Source: Trebonia sp963811335
GTDB lineage: Bacteria > Actinomycetota > Actinomycetes > Streptosporangiales > Streptosporangiaceae
NCBI GenBank assembly: GCA_963811335.1
Contig: CAWERB010000022.1
Location: 310,001 to 374,000, forward strand
Direction: 5' to 3'
DNA length: 64,000 nt
Shown: positions 21,293-31,385 of the stretch, in pieces
Position numbering within the stretch: the first letter of the stretch is position 1
Layout of the letters: each line of letters begins with the position of its first letter
The notes under the pieces: model-generated
Database searches by the model: none
What the model was told of the DNA's origin: nothing
The model's input: only the letters and a program-made list of their open reading frames with translations
Position numbers and translations under genes: made by a program

Positions 21293-21973
21293 TCAGCTCG
21301 CCAGGGCTCGCAACGTGGCTAGGGAGATGTCGCTCAGGGACGGGACGACCAGGCGGCCGGGGGCCTCGGGGATGGGGATCAGGGAGGGGACGGCGACGAC
21401 TTTGCAGCCTGCTTCAGTGGCGGACGTCACGCCGTTGGGGGAATCCTCTAGGGCCACGCAATTGGCCGGCTCGGCGTCCAGTAGCTTGGCGGCCAGGCGG
21501 TAGGGCTCGGGGTCTGGCTTGGGCCTGGCCACGTCGTCGCCGGTGACGGTGACCGTGAAGGTGAGCCCCGTGTTCTCCAGTACCGCGTCGGTGAACTCGC
21601 GCTCTGACCCGGTTACCAGGGCGTGCGGGAGGCCCGCGGCGGCGACTTCCGCTAGCAGCGCGCGGGCGCCCGGGCGGATGATGACCCGGCCCGCCGCGGC
21701 GCGGCGGAGCATGCCGTCGGTCATCCAGCGGGCGACCTCGGCAGGCGGCGCGGGCCTGGTGGCCTTGGCGAGCAGGTAACCGACGGTGTGCTCCATGGAG
21801 CCGCCGAGCAGGTGCTCCTGGTCCGCCTTGGTCCACGGGGCGCCTAGGCGGGCCATGACCTCGGTCTCGGTCTCGAACCATAGCGGCTCGGTGTCCACCA
21901 GCAGGCCGTCCATGTCGAACAGCACGGCTTCGAGCCCATCCGTCACGTCATACTCTCCCAAACCGGCGGTCAC
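21293..21973 (-). CDS. HAD-superfamily hydrolase (phosphatase/phosphoglucomutase-like)
   Basis: HAD subfamily IA protein, 226 aa. Motif I is VLFDMDGLLVDTEPLW, with nucleophile Asp and the acid/base Asp. Motif II is ALVTGSE, and motif III/IV is RPKPDPEPY...CVALEDSPNGVTSATEAGC. The cap domain is helical. The family includes sugar-phosphate phosphatases and beta-phosphoglucomutases; the substrate cannot be decided. The GTG at 21973 is used, and a second GTG ten codons in would also work. It lies near metH in many actinobacteria. Confidence 0.9.
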   Translation of the reverse strand: MTAGLGEYDVTDGLEAVLFDMDGLLVDTEPLWFETETEVMARLGAPWTKADQEHLLGGSMEHTVGYLLAKATRPAPPAEVARWMTDGMLRRAAAGRVIIRPGARALLAEVAAAGLPHALVTGSEREFTDAVLENTGLTFTVTVTGDDVARPKPDPEPYRLAAKLLDAEPANCVALEDSPNGVTSATEAGCKVVAVPSLIPIPEAPGRLVVPSLSDISLATLRALAS

Positions 21974-22064
21974 TGGCCTTGCGCGGCCGCTGCGCGGCCC
22001 CTCCCAATGATGGCCTACGGAGCGTGCCGGGTTGTTCCGCCCCCGTTCTTCTTGCTGTTATCGC

Positions 22065-22208
22065 GCGGGGCGAGGGGGCGGGGCGGGGCGGGTGGGTGCG
22101 GGGGCGGGAGGGGTGCGGGGGCGGGAGGGGGCGGGCGGGGGCGGGAGGGGTGCGGGGTGCGGGTGGGCGAGGGGCAAGGGTGGGGCAAGGTGCGGGTGGG
22201 CGGCGGCG
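22065..22208. repeat. G-run low-complexity repeat downstream of metH
   Basis: About 140 bp of imperfect units of the type GGGGCGGGAGGGGTGCG, with many runs of three to six G on the plus strand. It lies directly between the HAD start region and the metH stop codon. Runs like these can form G-quadruplexes in the plus strand, or act as a C-rich 3' end on the metH transcript. Confidence 0.6.
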
Positions 22209-22210
22209 CG

Positions 22211-25200
22211 CTACACGCTGAAGTAGCGGGCGGCGGGGTGGTGGATGACGATGGCGTCGGTGGACTGCTCGGGGTGGAGTTGCATCTCCGGCGAGAGCTC
22301 GACGCCGATGCGCTCCGGCGCGAGCAGCCGGGCGATCTTGGCGCGGTCGGCCAGGTCCGGGCAGGCGGGGTAGCCGATCGAGTAGCGCGCGCCCTGGTAC
22401 TTGACGCTGAAGAAGCCGTCGAGGTCGGCCGGGTCCTGCTTTCCTATGCCAAGTTCCTCGCGTACCCGCGCGTGCCAGTACTCCGCGAGGGCCTCAGTGA
22501 GCTGGACCGACAGGCCGTGCAGCTCCAGGTACTCGCGGTAGGCGTTGGCCGCGAACAGCTCGGCGGTGGCGCCCGACAAGGCGGAGCCCATGGTGGCGAG
22601 CTGGAAGGCCACCACGTCGGTCTCACCCGACGAGGCCGGGCGGAAGAAGTCGGCCAGGCAGAGGCGCTCGTCGCGCCGCTGGCGGGGGAACGTGAACCGC
22701 TCGCGCTCGGCGCCGTCGTCGCCGAGGACGATGAGGTCGTCGCCCTCGCTCACGCAGCGGAAGTACCCGTAGACCACGGCGGCCTGCAGCAGCCCCTCGG
22801 TCTGGGCCCGCTCCAGCCACATCCGCAGCCGCGGCCGTCCTTCGGACTCGACGAGCTCCTCGTAGCTGGGACCGCTCCCCTCCTTCTGCCAACCTCCCCG
22901 CCCCCCACCCCGCGAGGGCTTGAGGCCCCACTGGCCCATGAACGTGGCCCGCTCGTCCAGGTACGCCGCGTACTCGGCCAGCGGTATGCCCTTGACGATG
23001 CGCGTGCCGAGGAAGGGCGGCTCGGGCACCGGGTTGCCGGCGCTGACCGTCCTTGTCCCCGGGCCGTCATCGCCCCCGTCCGGCGCCTCGGCGACGTCGA
23101 GCACCGCGCGGGACTTGACGCGGCGCTGGCGCAAGGCGGGCAGCGCGGCTCCGGGAACGCCGCGCTTGACGCCCATGGCGGCCTCCATCAGGTGCAGTCC
23201 CTCGAAGGCGTCGCGGGCGTAGCGGACCTCGCCGGCGAACAGCTCCGCCAGGTCCTGCTCGACGAAGGCGCGGGTGAGCGCGGCCCCGCCGAGCAGCACC
23301 GGCCAGCGGTCCGCCAGGCCGCGGTCGTTCAGCTCGGCCAGGTTGTCGCGCATCACCACCGTCGACTTGACCAGCAGCCCCGACATGCCGATGACGTCGG
23401 CATTGTGCTCTTCCGCCGCGGCGATGATCGCGGAGATCGGCTGCTTGATGCCGATGTTCACCACGTCATAGCCGTTGTTGGACAAGATGATGTCCACCAG
23501 GTTCTTGCCGATGTCGTGCACGTCGCCCCTGACCGTCGCGAGCACGATCGTGCCGCGCCCGCCGTCCGCGCTCTTCTCCATGTGCGGTTCCAGGTAGCCG
23601 ACCGCGGCCTTCATGACCTCCGCGGACTGCGAGCACGAACGGGAGCTGCATCTGCCCGGAGCCGAACAGCTCGCCCACTGTCTTCATGCCGTCGAGCAGG
23701 AGGTCGTTGACTATTGCCAGGGCGGGCCGCTCCGTCAGAGCGACGGCGAGGTCGTCGTCAAGACCCTTCCGCTCGCCGTCGATGATCCGCCGCTTAAGCC
23801 GCTCCTCCAGGGGCAGCGCGGCCAGCTCGGCGGCCCGTGACGCCTTCGCCGATACCGCGTCCACGCCCTCGAACAGGTCGAGCATCCGCGCCAGCGGGTC
23901 GTAGCCGGGCCGGCGCCGGTCATAGACCAGGTCCATGGCGACCTCGCGCTGCTCGTCGGGGATCCGCGCCAGCGGGACGATCTTCGACGGGGACACGATG
24001 GCCGAGTCAAGCCCGGCCTTCACGCACTCGGCGAGGAACACCGAGTTGAGCACCTGGCGGGCGGCGGGCTTGAGCCCGAACGAGACGTTGGACACCCCGA
24101 GGGTCGTCTGCACGTCGGGGTGGCGGCGCTTGAGCTCGGCGATCGCCTCGATCGTCTCGATCGCGTCCCGCCTGGTCTCCTCCTGGCCGGTCGCGATCGG
24201 GAAGGTGAGGCAGTCGACGATGATGTCCTGCTCGCGCATCCCGTAGTTCGCGGTGAGGTCGCGGATCAGCCGCTCGGCCACCTCGACCTTCCACGCGGCG
24301 GTCCTCGCCTGGCCGCGCTCGTCGATGGTCAGCGCGACTACGGCCGCGCCGTGCTCGCGCACCAGCGGCATCATCCGGGCGATCCGCGAGCCTGGGCCGT
24401 CGCCGTCCTCGTAGTTGACCGAGTTGACGACCGACCGGCCGCCGACCAGCTCAAGGCCCGCCTCGACGACGGGGGGCTCGGTCGAGTCGAGCACGAGCGG
24501 CAGCGTCGCGGCGGTCGCGAGCCGCCCGGCGATCTCGCGCATGTCCGCGACGCCGTCCCGGCCGACGTAGTCGATGCAGACGTCGAGCAGGTGCGCGCCG
24601 TCACGGGTCTGCGAGCGGGCGATGTCCACGCAGCCGGACCAGTCGCCGGCCAGCAGCGCATCACGGAACGCCCTGGACCCGTTGGCGTTGGTCCGCTCAC
24701 CGATCGCGAGGAACGCGGTGTCCTGGCGGAACGGCACGTGGCTGTACAGCGACGCGACGCCCGGCTCCGGCCGGGGCGACCGCGTCGCCGGGGCGAGCCC
24801 GTGCGGACGTGCCCTGGTGACGCCCAGCCGCTCGACCAGGAGCGCGACGTGCTCGGGCGTGGTGCCGCAGCACCCGCCGACCAGGGAGAGGCCGAACTCG
24901 GTGGCGAACCGCTCGTGCGCGTCGGCCAGTTCCGCCGGGGTGAGCGGGTAGTAGGCGCCGTCCGCGGTGAGCTGCGGCAGCCCGGCGTTCGGCTCGCAGG
25001 AGATCGGGATCGGCGAGTTCGCGGACAGGTAGCGCAGGTGCTCGCTCATCAGGTCAGGGCCGGTAGCGCAGTTCAGGCCGATCACGTCGATGCCGAGCGG
25101 CGCCAGGGCGGTGAGCGCCGCGCCGATCTCGGTGCCGAGCAGCATGGTGCCGGTCGTCTCGATGGTCAGCGACGCGATGACGACCGCGTCCGGCGCCAGG

Positions 25201-25773
25201 TCCGCCACCGCGCGCTTGGTGCCGATGATCGCCGCCTTCGCCTGGAGCAGGTCGGGGCAGGTCTCGATGATCAGCGCGTCGGCGCCGCCGCGCAGCAGGC
25301 CGGCCGCGTTCTCGTAGTAGGAGTCGCGCAGCTCGCGGAACGTGACGTGGCCGAGGGTGGGCAGCTTGGTGCCGGGCCCGATGGAGCCGAGCACCCAACG
25401 GGGGCGTGCGTCGGCCGCGGTAAAACCGTCCGCGACCTCGCGGGCAAGGGCAGCGCCCGCCTGCGACAGCTCGCCGATGCGCTCGGGTATCCCGTACTCG
25501 CTCAGGTTGCCCAGGTTCGCGCCGAAGGTATTGGTGGTGACGCAGTCCGCTCCTACCGCCAGGTAGGCGTGGTGGACGGCGCGCACCACGTCCGGCCGGG
25601 TGACGTTCAGCACCTCGTTGCAGCCGTCGTGGCCGTCGAAGTCCGCGGCCGTCAGCGTCGGCAGCCTGCAGCATCGTGCCCATGGCGCCGTCGGCGATCA
25701 CGATGCGCTCGGCCAGCGCGCCCCTCAGGGCGACGGAACGCTCAGTTGCCTCATCGATTACAAGCCCGCTCAT
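22211..25773 (-). CDS. metH: Cobalamin-dependent methionine synthase MetH (two frameshifts)
   Basis: Transfers a methyl group from methyltetrahydrofolate to homocysteine through methylcobalamin. Domain order: homocysteine-binding (IADGAMGTMLQ, zinc ligands GLNC and GGCCG), pterin-binding (FLAIGERTNANGSRAFRDALL), cap and B12 domain (GTIVLATVRGDVHDIGKNLVDIIL), and the SAM-reactivation domain (ARYSIGYPACPDLADR). Two frameshifts split it. One is near 25665, after MLQAAD. The other is near 23630, where one extra base turns LPFVLQSAEVMKAA out of frame. Joined, it is about 1187 aa, the normal length. No cobalamin riboswitch was recognised in the short divergent region upstream. Confidence 0.93.
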
Positions 25774-25958
25774 AGGCTTCCCGAGTGTAGACCTTTAGTG
25801 GCCGGAAAACAAAATAGTCGACGTGAAACTGTGCCTGCCACAGGTCACGCGCCCGGTCCGCGTGGAGACGTAGGCTGTAGTCACGGGCGGCAGCCCGCGG
25901 CAATAGCGGAGGTGAAGTCATCAAGTTCAGCGACGTCGACGGCCCGCTCGTCAACCCG

Positions 25959-26786
25959 GTGGCGATCGCCGCGTTCGAGGGGTGGAACGACGCGGCAGAA
26001 GCCGCGAGCGGTGTCGTCAACCACCTGGGCATCGCGTGGGAGTCCACCCCGATCGCCGCGATCGACCCCGATGACTTTTACGACTTCCAGGTCAACCGGC
26101 CAGTGATCGAGGTAATCGCGGGAAAGACCGAGCGTCTCGTCTGGCCGACCACGCGGCTGTCCCTGGCCCGCGCGGCGGACACCGGGCTTGCCCGGGACAT
26201 CGTGCTCGTGCACGGCGTGGAGCCGAACATGCGCTGGCGCGGCTTCACCGACGAGCTCATGAGCGGCCTGACCGAGCTCGGCGTCGAGATGGTGATCCTC
26301 ATCGGCGCGCTGCTCGCCGACTCTCCGCACACCCGGCCGGTGCCGGTCCAGGTCAGCGGGTCGGAGCCGTCGCTGCTCCGCAGCGTGAGCTCGGAGCCGA
26401 ACGACTACAAGGGATCCGCGGGCATCGTCGGGGTGCTGGCCTACATGTGCGCGACGGCGAACATCCCCACCATCTCGCTGTGGGCGTCGGTGCCGCACTA
26501 CGTCGCGCAGTCGCCCTCGCCCAAGGTGACCCTGGCGCTGCTGCGGTCCGTGGAGGACGTGCTTGACGTCTCGCTGCCGCAGGCGGAGCTGCCCGAGGAG
26601 GCCCGCGCCTGGGAACGCGGCGTGGACGAGCTCGCGCAGCAGGACTCCGACGTGGCCGAGTACGTGCGGACCCTGGAAGAGGCCAAGGACGCCACCGACC
26701 TGCCCGAGGCGTCGGGCGACGCGATCGCCCGCGAGTTCGAGCGGTACCTGCGCCGCCGCGGCGACCAGGGCGACGGCGGCTTCTAG
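25959..26786 (+). CDS. PAC2-family protein
   Basis: PAC2 (proteasome assembly chaperone 2-like) family, the counterpart of Rv2125. Core: AAFEGWNDAAEAASGVVNHLG, DFYDFQVNRP, VHGVEPNMRWRGFTDEL and an ATP-grasp-free alpha/beta fold, followed by a helical acidic tail. Function is unproven in bacteria. The frame stays open upstream as VIKFSDVDGPLVNP, which resembles the family N-terminus. The codon at the expected start (25917) is GTC rather than GTG, with GGAGG 4 nt before it. The first canonical start is the GTG at 25959, used here. It is divergent from metH. Confidence 0.85.
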   Translation: MAIAAFEGWNDAAEAASGVVNHLGIAWESTPIAAIDPDDFYDFQVNRPVIEVIAGKTERLVWPTTRLSLARAADTGLARDIVLVHGVEPNMRWRGFTDELMSGLTELGVEMVILIGALLADSPHTRPVPVQVSGSEPSLLRSVSSEPNDYKGSAGIVGVLAYMCATANIPTISLWASVPHYVAQSPSPKVTLALLRSVEDVLDVSLPQAELPEEARAWERGVDELAQQDSDVAEYVRTLEEAKDATDLPEASGDAIAREFERYLRRRGDQGDGGF

Positions 26787-26843
26787 GAGCCTGCCGGGCC
26801 GGGCCATGGCGGGCCGGGGAGTCAGCCGCCACCGCTGCGATAT

Positions 26844-27601
26844 CTAATACGGGGGCCAGGGGACGGCGGGCCAGTCTTCCGGCGGCAGGGGGTGCACGCG
26901 GCTGGCGACAGCAGGTCGATGCGGGTCCTGATGGCCTTGACCTCGGCGCGCGTCAGGTGGGGGCCGAGTTCCTCGGCGAGCCAGCCGTCAGCCAGGCCCG
27001 CCGACAGCCGCCGCAGCGCCTCGACGGCGCGCTCTGGCAGCGGCTCACCGCGCCACTGCCAGAGCACCGTGCGCAGCTTGTACTCCTCGGCGAAGCAGAT
27101 CCCGTGGTCGCAGCCGTACAGGTGGCCGTCGGCGACGGGCAGCAGGTGGCCGATCTTCCGGTCGGCGTTGTTGATCACCGCGTCGAAGACCGCCATCTCC
27201 CGCAGCGGCTGGTAGTCCGTGCGGCGGGCCAGCGCGATCAGGTCGACGCTCTCGTCCAGGTCGATCCACAGCTGGCACATGCCTGGACCGAACGGCCCGT
27301 CGCGCATGACCGTCGGCGGGACGAAGTTCCAGCCGGCCGCCCGGCTGACAACGTAGGCGGCGATCTCACGGCCGGCCAGGGTGCCGCGCGGGAAGTCCCA
27401 CAGCGGGCGCTCGCCGGCGACCGGCTTGTACACGCAGTTCACTACCGTTCCGTGGGACCTGATCGTGCAGAACAGCGTCGCGTTCGAGGCGTCGACCAGG
27501 CGGCCCTCCACGGTGAGCGCGCCCCGCGTCAGCAGCTCGAGCGCCTCACGTTCCCCCTCGGGCAGGTCGTCGGCGTCGCAGGCCACTATGTTTTCAGACA
27601 T
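26844..27601 (-). CDS. SCO1664-family protein (PI3/PI4-kinase-like fold), frameshifted near its end
   Basis: Family named after Streptomyces SCO1664 (Rv2133c in mycobacteria), with distant similarity to phosphatidylinositol-type kinases: VYKPVAGERPLWDFPRGTLAGREIAAYVVSRAAGW, VFDAVINNADRKIGHLL, CDHGICFAEEYKLRTVLWQW. The Asn-Asp-Arg and DHG motifs resemble a kinase catalytic and metal site. The substrate is unknown. Near 26905 the frame must change to reach the conserved ending HPLPPEDWPAVPWPPY and the TAG at 26844. It is third in the operon after the histidine phosphatase and DUF3090. Confidence 0.82.
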
Positions 27602-27625
27602 TGGCGTTTTCAGACATTGGCGTTG

Positions 27626-28186
27626 TCAGGCCCGGGCGGCCCGGTGACCGTTCTGCCGCGGGCAGACGTGGCCGCTCGCGTCGAGCGGCAGGCCGCACAG
27701 CGGGCACGGCGGACGGCCGGCCGCCACGAGGTTGAGCGCGCGCTGCGCGAACGCCCGGGCCGCGCTCGGGCTGATCCTGACCCGCAGCACGCCAGGGCCG
27801 TCGGCCGGGATGTCGTCGGACAGCGGCTCGACCGGGGCGTCGCTTTCCTCCTGCGCCTCGATGACCACCCGGTCGCCGTCGCTGTCCCAGGCGAGCGCGA
27901 TGGCGCCCACCCTGAAGTCCTCGGTCAGCGGCAGGTCGAGCGGGCCGTCGTCGCGCAGCCCCGGCGGCGCGGTCTGCGGGATCTCCGTCGCGTCGCCGGT
28001 GCGCCGCAGTACCTCGTCAAGTAGCTCGTCGATGCGCTCGGCGAGCAGGCTCACCTGGAATTTCTCCAAGACAACGCTTGTCACCCGGCCGGACGAGGTC
28101 GCCTGCAGGTAGAACGTCCGGTCACCCGGCTGCCCAACAGAGCCGGCCACGAACCTGTCCGGCGGGTCATAGTAAAAGACCGGCAT
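27626..28186 (-). CDS. DUF3090 family protein
   Basis: 186 aa, starting MPVFYYDPPDRFVAGSVGQPGDRTFYLQA, the DUF3090 signature, and containing VVLEKFQVSLLAERIDELL. The C-terminus CPLCGLPLDASGHVCPRQNGHR has the look of a small zinc-binding knuckle. No function is assigned. ATG 28186 follows an AGGA-type ribosome site, and the gene starts 4 nt after the histidine phosphatase stop, so the genes are probably translationally coupled. The trio is conserved across actinobacteria (Rv2135c-Rv2134c-Rv2133c). Confidence 0.9.
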   Translation of the reverse strand: MPVFYYDPPDRFVAGSVGQPGDRTFYLQATSSGRVTSVVLEKFQVSLLAERIDELLDEVLRRTGDATEIPQTAPPGLRDDGPLDLPLTEDFRVGAIALAWDSDGDRVVIEAQEESDAPVEPLSDDIPADGPGVLRVRISPSAARAFAQRALNLVAAGRPPCPLCGLPLDASGHVCPRQNGHRAARA

Positions 28187-28190
28187 AGTC

Positions 28191-29039
28191 CTATCCTTCC
28201 GCGCCGTGGGCGGTGTCCGCGACCTGGGCCGGGCCTGTGGGGTCAGCTCTTGCTCGATCAGCTCCCGCGGGGGCAACTGCTCCTGTATTACCCGCGCCGC
28301 CGCCGATCACGGCATCGCTCTCGGCGGCCCGTTCTTCAGTGGCCCGTTCTTCGGTGGCCTGTGCGTCGGCGGGCTTGGGCGGGGGCGGCAGCAGGTCGTC
28401 GACGCCGCCGCCCGTGTCGTTGAGCCGGAGCAGGAACGGCCGCAGCGGCGTGTAGCGGATCACGGTCAGCGAGCAGGGGTCGGCGACGATGCGCTGGCAC
28501 TGGTCCAGGTGGAGGCCGAGGCTGTCGGCCACGATCGCCTTGATCACGTCGCCGTGCGAGCAGACCAGGTACGTCGCGGTCTTGCCGAGCCGCTCGTTCC
28601 ACTCCCTGACGGCGGACACGGCCCGGTGCTGCATGTCCAGCATGGTCTCGCCCGCGGCGCCGGGGAAGCGCACCGCACTCGGGTGCGCCTGCACGACCGG
28701 CCAGAGCGGGTCCTTCACCAGGTCATCGAGGGGCTGCCCGGTCCAGTCGCCGTACTTGCACTCACCGACCCGCTCCTCGACGACCGGGTCGGCCGCCTGG
28801 CCGGCCTCGCCCGTCCGGACAGCGCCCCCGCGCGCGGCGACGATCTCCTCGACTGTCTGGCGGCAGCGGTCAAGCGGGCTGGTGACGATCGCGTCGAGCG
28901 GCACGGAGGCAAGCCGCTCGCCCAGCGCCTTCGCCTGGGCCCGGCCGCGCTCGTCAAGCCCGACGCCCGGCGTCCAGCCCGTCAGCAGCTGCCCCGTCGT
29001 CGCCGTCAGGCCGTGGCGGACGAGCAGAACTGTGGTCAC
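28191..29039 (-). CDS. Histidine phosphatase (phosphoglycerate-mutase-like, MSMEG_4193 type)
   Basis: Histidine phosphatase superfamily. The catalytic RHG is at residues 8-10 (LLVRHGLT), and the second His is in CSHGDVIKAIVAD. The conserved Arg-Glu context is present (TSPLDRCRQTVEEI, ERVGECKYGDWTG). The family acts on a small phosphorylated substrate; in mycobacteria it is a phosphatase of unsettled role. The last 60 or so residues are an Ala/Glu/Gly-rich linker. It heads the operon with DUF3090 and the SCO1664 protein. Confidence 0.9.
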   Translation of the reverse strand: MTTVLLVRHGLTATTGQLLTGWTPGVGLDERGRAQAKALGERLASVPLDAIVTSPLDRCRQTVEEIVAARGGAVRTGEAGQAADPVVEERVGECKYGDWTGQPLDDLVKDPLWPVVQAHPSAVRFPGAAGETMLDMQHRAVSAVREWNERLGKTATYLVCSHGDVIKAIVADSLGLHLDQCQRIVADPCSLTVIRYTPLRPFLLRLNDTGGGVDDLLPPPPKPADAQATEERATEERAAESDAVIGGGAGNTGAVAPAGADRARADPTGPAQVADTAHGAEG

Positions 29040-29099
29040 CCTAAGACTTTAGCGAATCGCCGGGCCAGCGAACTCCCGCCGCCGGCGGCCGTGCGGGCG

Positions 29100-29849
29100 C
29101 TACACGGGGGTGAGGCCACCGCCATGGCCGGATGGGGCCGGCGGGTCGGCTCCCTGGACCGGTACCGGGTTGTCATCCCGCCAGAAGACGGTCTCCAGGT
29201 TGCCGAAACTCACCACGTCGCCGGCCCGGACCGGGATCTTGCCGCGCACCCGCCAGCCGTTCACCCGGGTGCCGTTGGTCGACTCAAGATCGGTGATCAG
29301 CCAGCCGTCCTTGGTCCGTTCCAGCTGGGCGTGCCTACGGGAAACGGTCATATGGGGGATCGCCAGGTCGCAGCTCGCGTCCCTGCCGATGCTGAACTGG
29401 TCGCCGCCGCCGCGCGGGAACTGCAGCGGGATCGGCTGCTGCCGGTCAGCCGCGGCGCCGCGCATGCTCGTGGTCAGCGCCCGCCCTGGCGCGCGGGACG
29501 GGGTGCCGGTCCTGGTGCCCGCGCGGCGCCCTTGTGCCGCCGCTGCAGCGTGCGGGCCCGCCGAGTACGCACCGGTCACCCGGGACCAGGCACCGCGCAG
29601 CCAGCCGGCCAGGGAGCGCCGCGCGGGCTCGACGGGGAGGTCGGCGAGCACAGGAGGCAGCTCCGCCTGGCGCCTGGATTCGAGCACCACGTGCATCCGG
29701 TGCAGGAACGTGTCGTGCGACAGGCGGCCCGCGACGAACTCATCCCTGAGCCTGGACACCACCTGGTCCCGCTCGGCGTCAGAGGCGCGCAGGCCGGCGA
29801 CCGGCTGTTCGTCGGGCGAGGCAGGCGACTGCGCCGCAGAACCTCCCAT
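29100..29849 (-). CDS. DUF1707 and FHA-domain protein
   Basis: N-terminal DUF1707 motif (GLRASDAERDQVVSRLRDEFVAGRLSHDTFLHRMHVVLESR), a variable linker, and a C-terminal forkhead-associated domain (FSIGRDASCDLAIPHMTVSRRHAQLERTKDGWLITDLESTNGTRVNG). The conserved Gly-Arg, Ser-Arg-His and Asn-Gly residues that bind phosphothreonine are all present. It is likely a phospho-dependent signalling adaptor; no kinase gene lies in the window. ATG 29849 is chosen, and an upstream ATG at 29885 is in frame. It follows fabI. Confidence 0.88.
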   Translation of the reverse strand: MGGSAAQSPASPDEQPVAGLRASDAERDQVVSRLRDEFVAGRLSHDTFLHRMHVVLESRRQAELPPVLADLPVEPARRSLAGWLRGAWSRVTGAYSAGPHAAAAAQGRRAGTRTGTPSRAPGRALTTSMRGAAADRQQPIPLQFPRGGGDQFSIGRDASCDLAIPHMTVSRRHAQLERTKDGWLITDLESTNGTRVNGWRVRGKIPVRAGDVVSFGNLETVFWRDDNPVPVQGADPPAPSGHGGGLTPV

Positions 29850-29903
29850 GAAATGCAGTATCGGGACCAACCGGCGGCTTCGCAAGGAAAACGCGGATGC
29901 CGG

Positions 29904-30668
29904 TCAGACGCCGACCGCGTGCACCCCGCCGTCGACGTGCACGATCTCCCCGGTCGTGGCGGGGAACCAGTCGGAAAGCAACGCCACGCAGGCGCGCGCG
30001 GCGGCCTCCGGGTTGGCGATGTCCCAGCCGAGCGGCGCGCGCTGCGACCACACGTCCTCGAACTTCTCGAAGCCGGGTATGGACTTGGCCGCCATCGTCT
30101 TGAGCGGCCCGGCCGCCACGAGGTTGACCCTTACCTTCTGCGGGCCGAGGTCGCGGGCCAGGTAACGGGCGCAGGACTCGAGCCCGGCCTTGGCCACCCC
30201 CATCCAGTCATACCCGGGCCAGGCGACGGAGGCGTCGAAGTCGAGGCCGACCACGCTGCCGCCGTCCGGCATCAGCGGCAGCGCCGCCATCGCGAGGGAC
30301 TTGAGGCTGAACGTCGAGACGTGCACGGCCTTCGCGACGTCCTCCCAGGCGGTGGCGAGGAAGTTGCCGCCAAGAGCGCTCTGCGGCGCGTTCCCGATCG
30401 AGTGCACCACGCCGTCTAGGCCGTCGACATGCTCCTTGATCCGGTCCTTGAGGGAGTCGAGCTGCTCGGTGCTCGTGACGTCCAGTTCGATGACCGGGGC
30501 GGGCTGTGGCAGCCGCTTGGCGATCCGCTGTACCAGCGTCGGCCGGGGGAACGCGGTGAGCACCAAGGTCGCCCCCTGCTCCTGCGCCACCCGCGCCACG
30601 TGGAAGGCGATCGAGGCGTCGGTGAGCACGCCGGTCACCAGGATCCGCTTGCCGTCGAGAATGCCCAT
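29904..30668 (-). CDS. fabI: Enoyl-ACP reductase FabI/InhA
   Basis: NADH-dependent enoyl-ACP reductase of fatty-acid synthesis II. It starts MGILDGKRILVTGVLTDASIAFHVARVAQEQGA, the FabI nucleotide-binding start. The catalytic Tyr and Lys are in YDWMGVAKAGLES, and the family motif SIGNAPQSAL is present. It has 254 aa. It is 12 nt downstream of fabG, as in the fabG1-inhA pair, and probably co-transcribed. The FHA gene follows instead of hemH. Confidence 0.95.
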   Translation of the reverse strand: MGILDGKRILVTGVLTDASIAFHVARVAQEQGATLVLTAFPRPTLVQRIAKRLPQPAPVIELDVTSTEQLDSLKDRIKEHVDGLDGVVHSIGNAPQSALGGNFLATAWEDVAKAVHVSTFSLKSLAMAALPLMPDGGSVVGLDFDASVAWPGYDWMGVAKAGLESCARYLARDLGPQKVRVNLVAAGPLKTMAAKSIPGFEKFEDVWSQRAPLGWDIANPEAAARACVALLSDWFPATTGEIVHVDGGVHAVGV

Positions 30669-30680
30669 GGTTGTCTCTCC

Positions 30681-31385
30681 CTAATGACCCATGCCGAGGC
30701 CGCCGTCGACCGGGATCACCGCGCCGGTGACGTATCCCGCGTCCGGGCCCGCGAGGAAGGCGACCGCGCCGGCCACCTCGTCCGCCGACGCGTACCGGCC
30801 GAGCGGCACCGCGCCGATGATCTGTGCCTTGCGTTCCTCCGACAGGACCGCGGTCATGTCGCTTTCCACGAACCCGGGCGCCACCACGTTGGCGGTGATG
30901 TTGCGCGAGCCGAGCTCGCGGGCCAGCGACCTGGCCAGCCCCACCATGCCGGACTTGGACGCGGCGTAGTTGGCCTGGCCCCCCGAGCCGTACAGCCCGA
31001 CCACCGAGGAGATGAAGATCATCCGGCCGCGGCGCATCTTCATCATGCCCCGCACGGCGCGCTTGGCCACCCGGTAGGCGCCGGTCAGGTTGGTGTCGAG
31101 GACCTCGGTGAAGGCGTCCTCCTTCATCAGCGCGAGCAGCTGGTCCTGGGTGATGCCCGCGTTGGCGACGAGCACCTCCACCGGCCCCTGGTCCTGCTCG
31201 ACGGCGGTGAACGCGGCGTCCACGGACCCGGCGTCCCGCACATCGCACTTGACCACCGACAGTCCCTCGACCGGCTCGCCTGAGCGCGACGTGACGGTGA
31301 CGCTGTCCCCGTCCGCGGCGAGCCGCCGCGCGATCGCCAGCCCGATTCCCCGGTTTCCCCCGGTCACCAGCACGGAACGCCCCAC
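30681..31385 (-). CDS. fabG: 3-oxoacyl-ACP reductase FabG
   Basis: SDR reductase of fatty-acid elongation. Cofactor motif TGGNRGIG, NANAGIT-type motif (VLVANAGITQDQL), catalytic Ser and YxxxK (ISSVVGLYGSGGQANYAASKSGMVGLARSLARELG), and the ending GAVIPVDGGLGMGH. GTG 31385 is preferred because GGAGG lies 6 nt upstream; an in-frame GTG two codons earlier would overlap that ribosome site. It heads the fabG-fabI pair. Confidence 0.93.
   Translation of the reverse strand: MGRSVLVTGGNRGIGLAIARRLAADGDSVTVTSRSGEPVEGLSVVKCDVRDAGSVDAAFTAVEQDQGPVEVLVANAGITQDQLLALMKEDAFTEVLDTNLTGAYRVAKRAVRGMMKMRRGRMIFISSVVGLYGSGGQANYAASKSGMVGLARSLARELGSRNITANVVAPGFVESDMTAVLSEERKAQIIGAVPLGRYASADEVAGAVAFLAGPDAGYVTGAVIPVDGGLGMGH

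Noticed and set aside
22007..23710. A large plus-strand protein opposite metH
   Set aside because: It is an antisense shadow caused by high GC; the minus strand carries conserved MetH domains.
25774..25958. A cobalamin riboswitch upstream of metH
   Set aside because: The region is short and no B12 box or the expected paired stems could be recognised.
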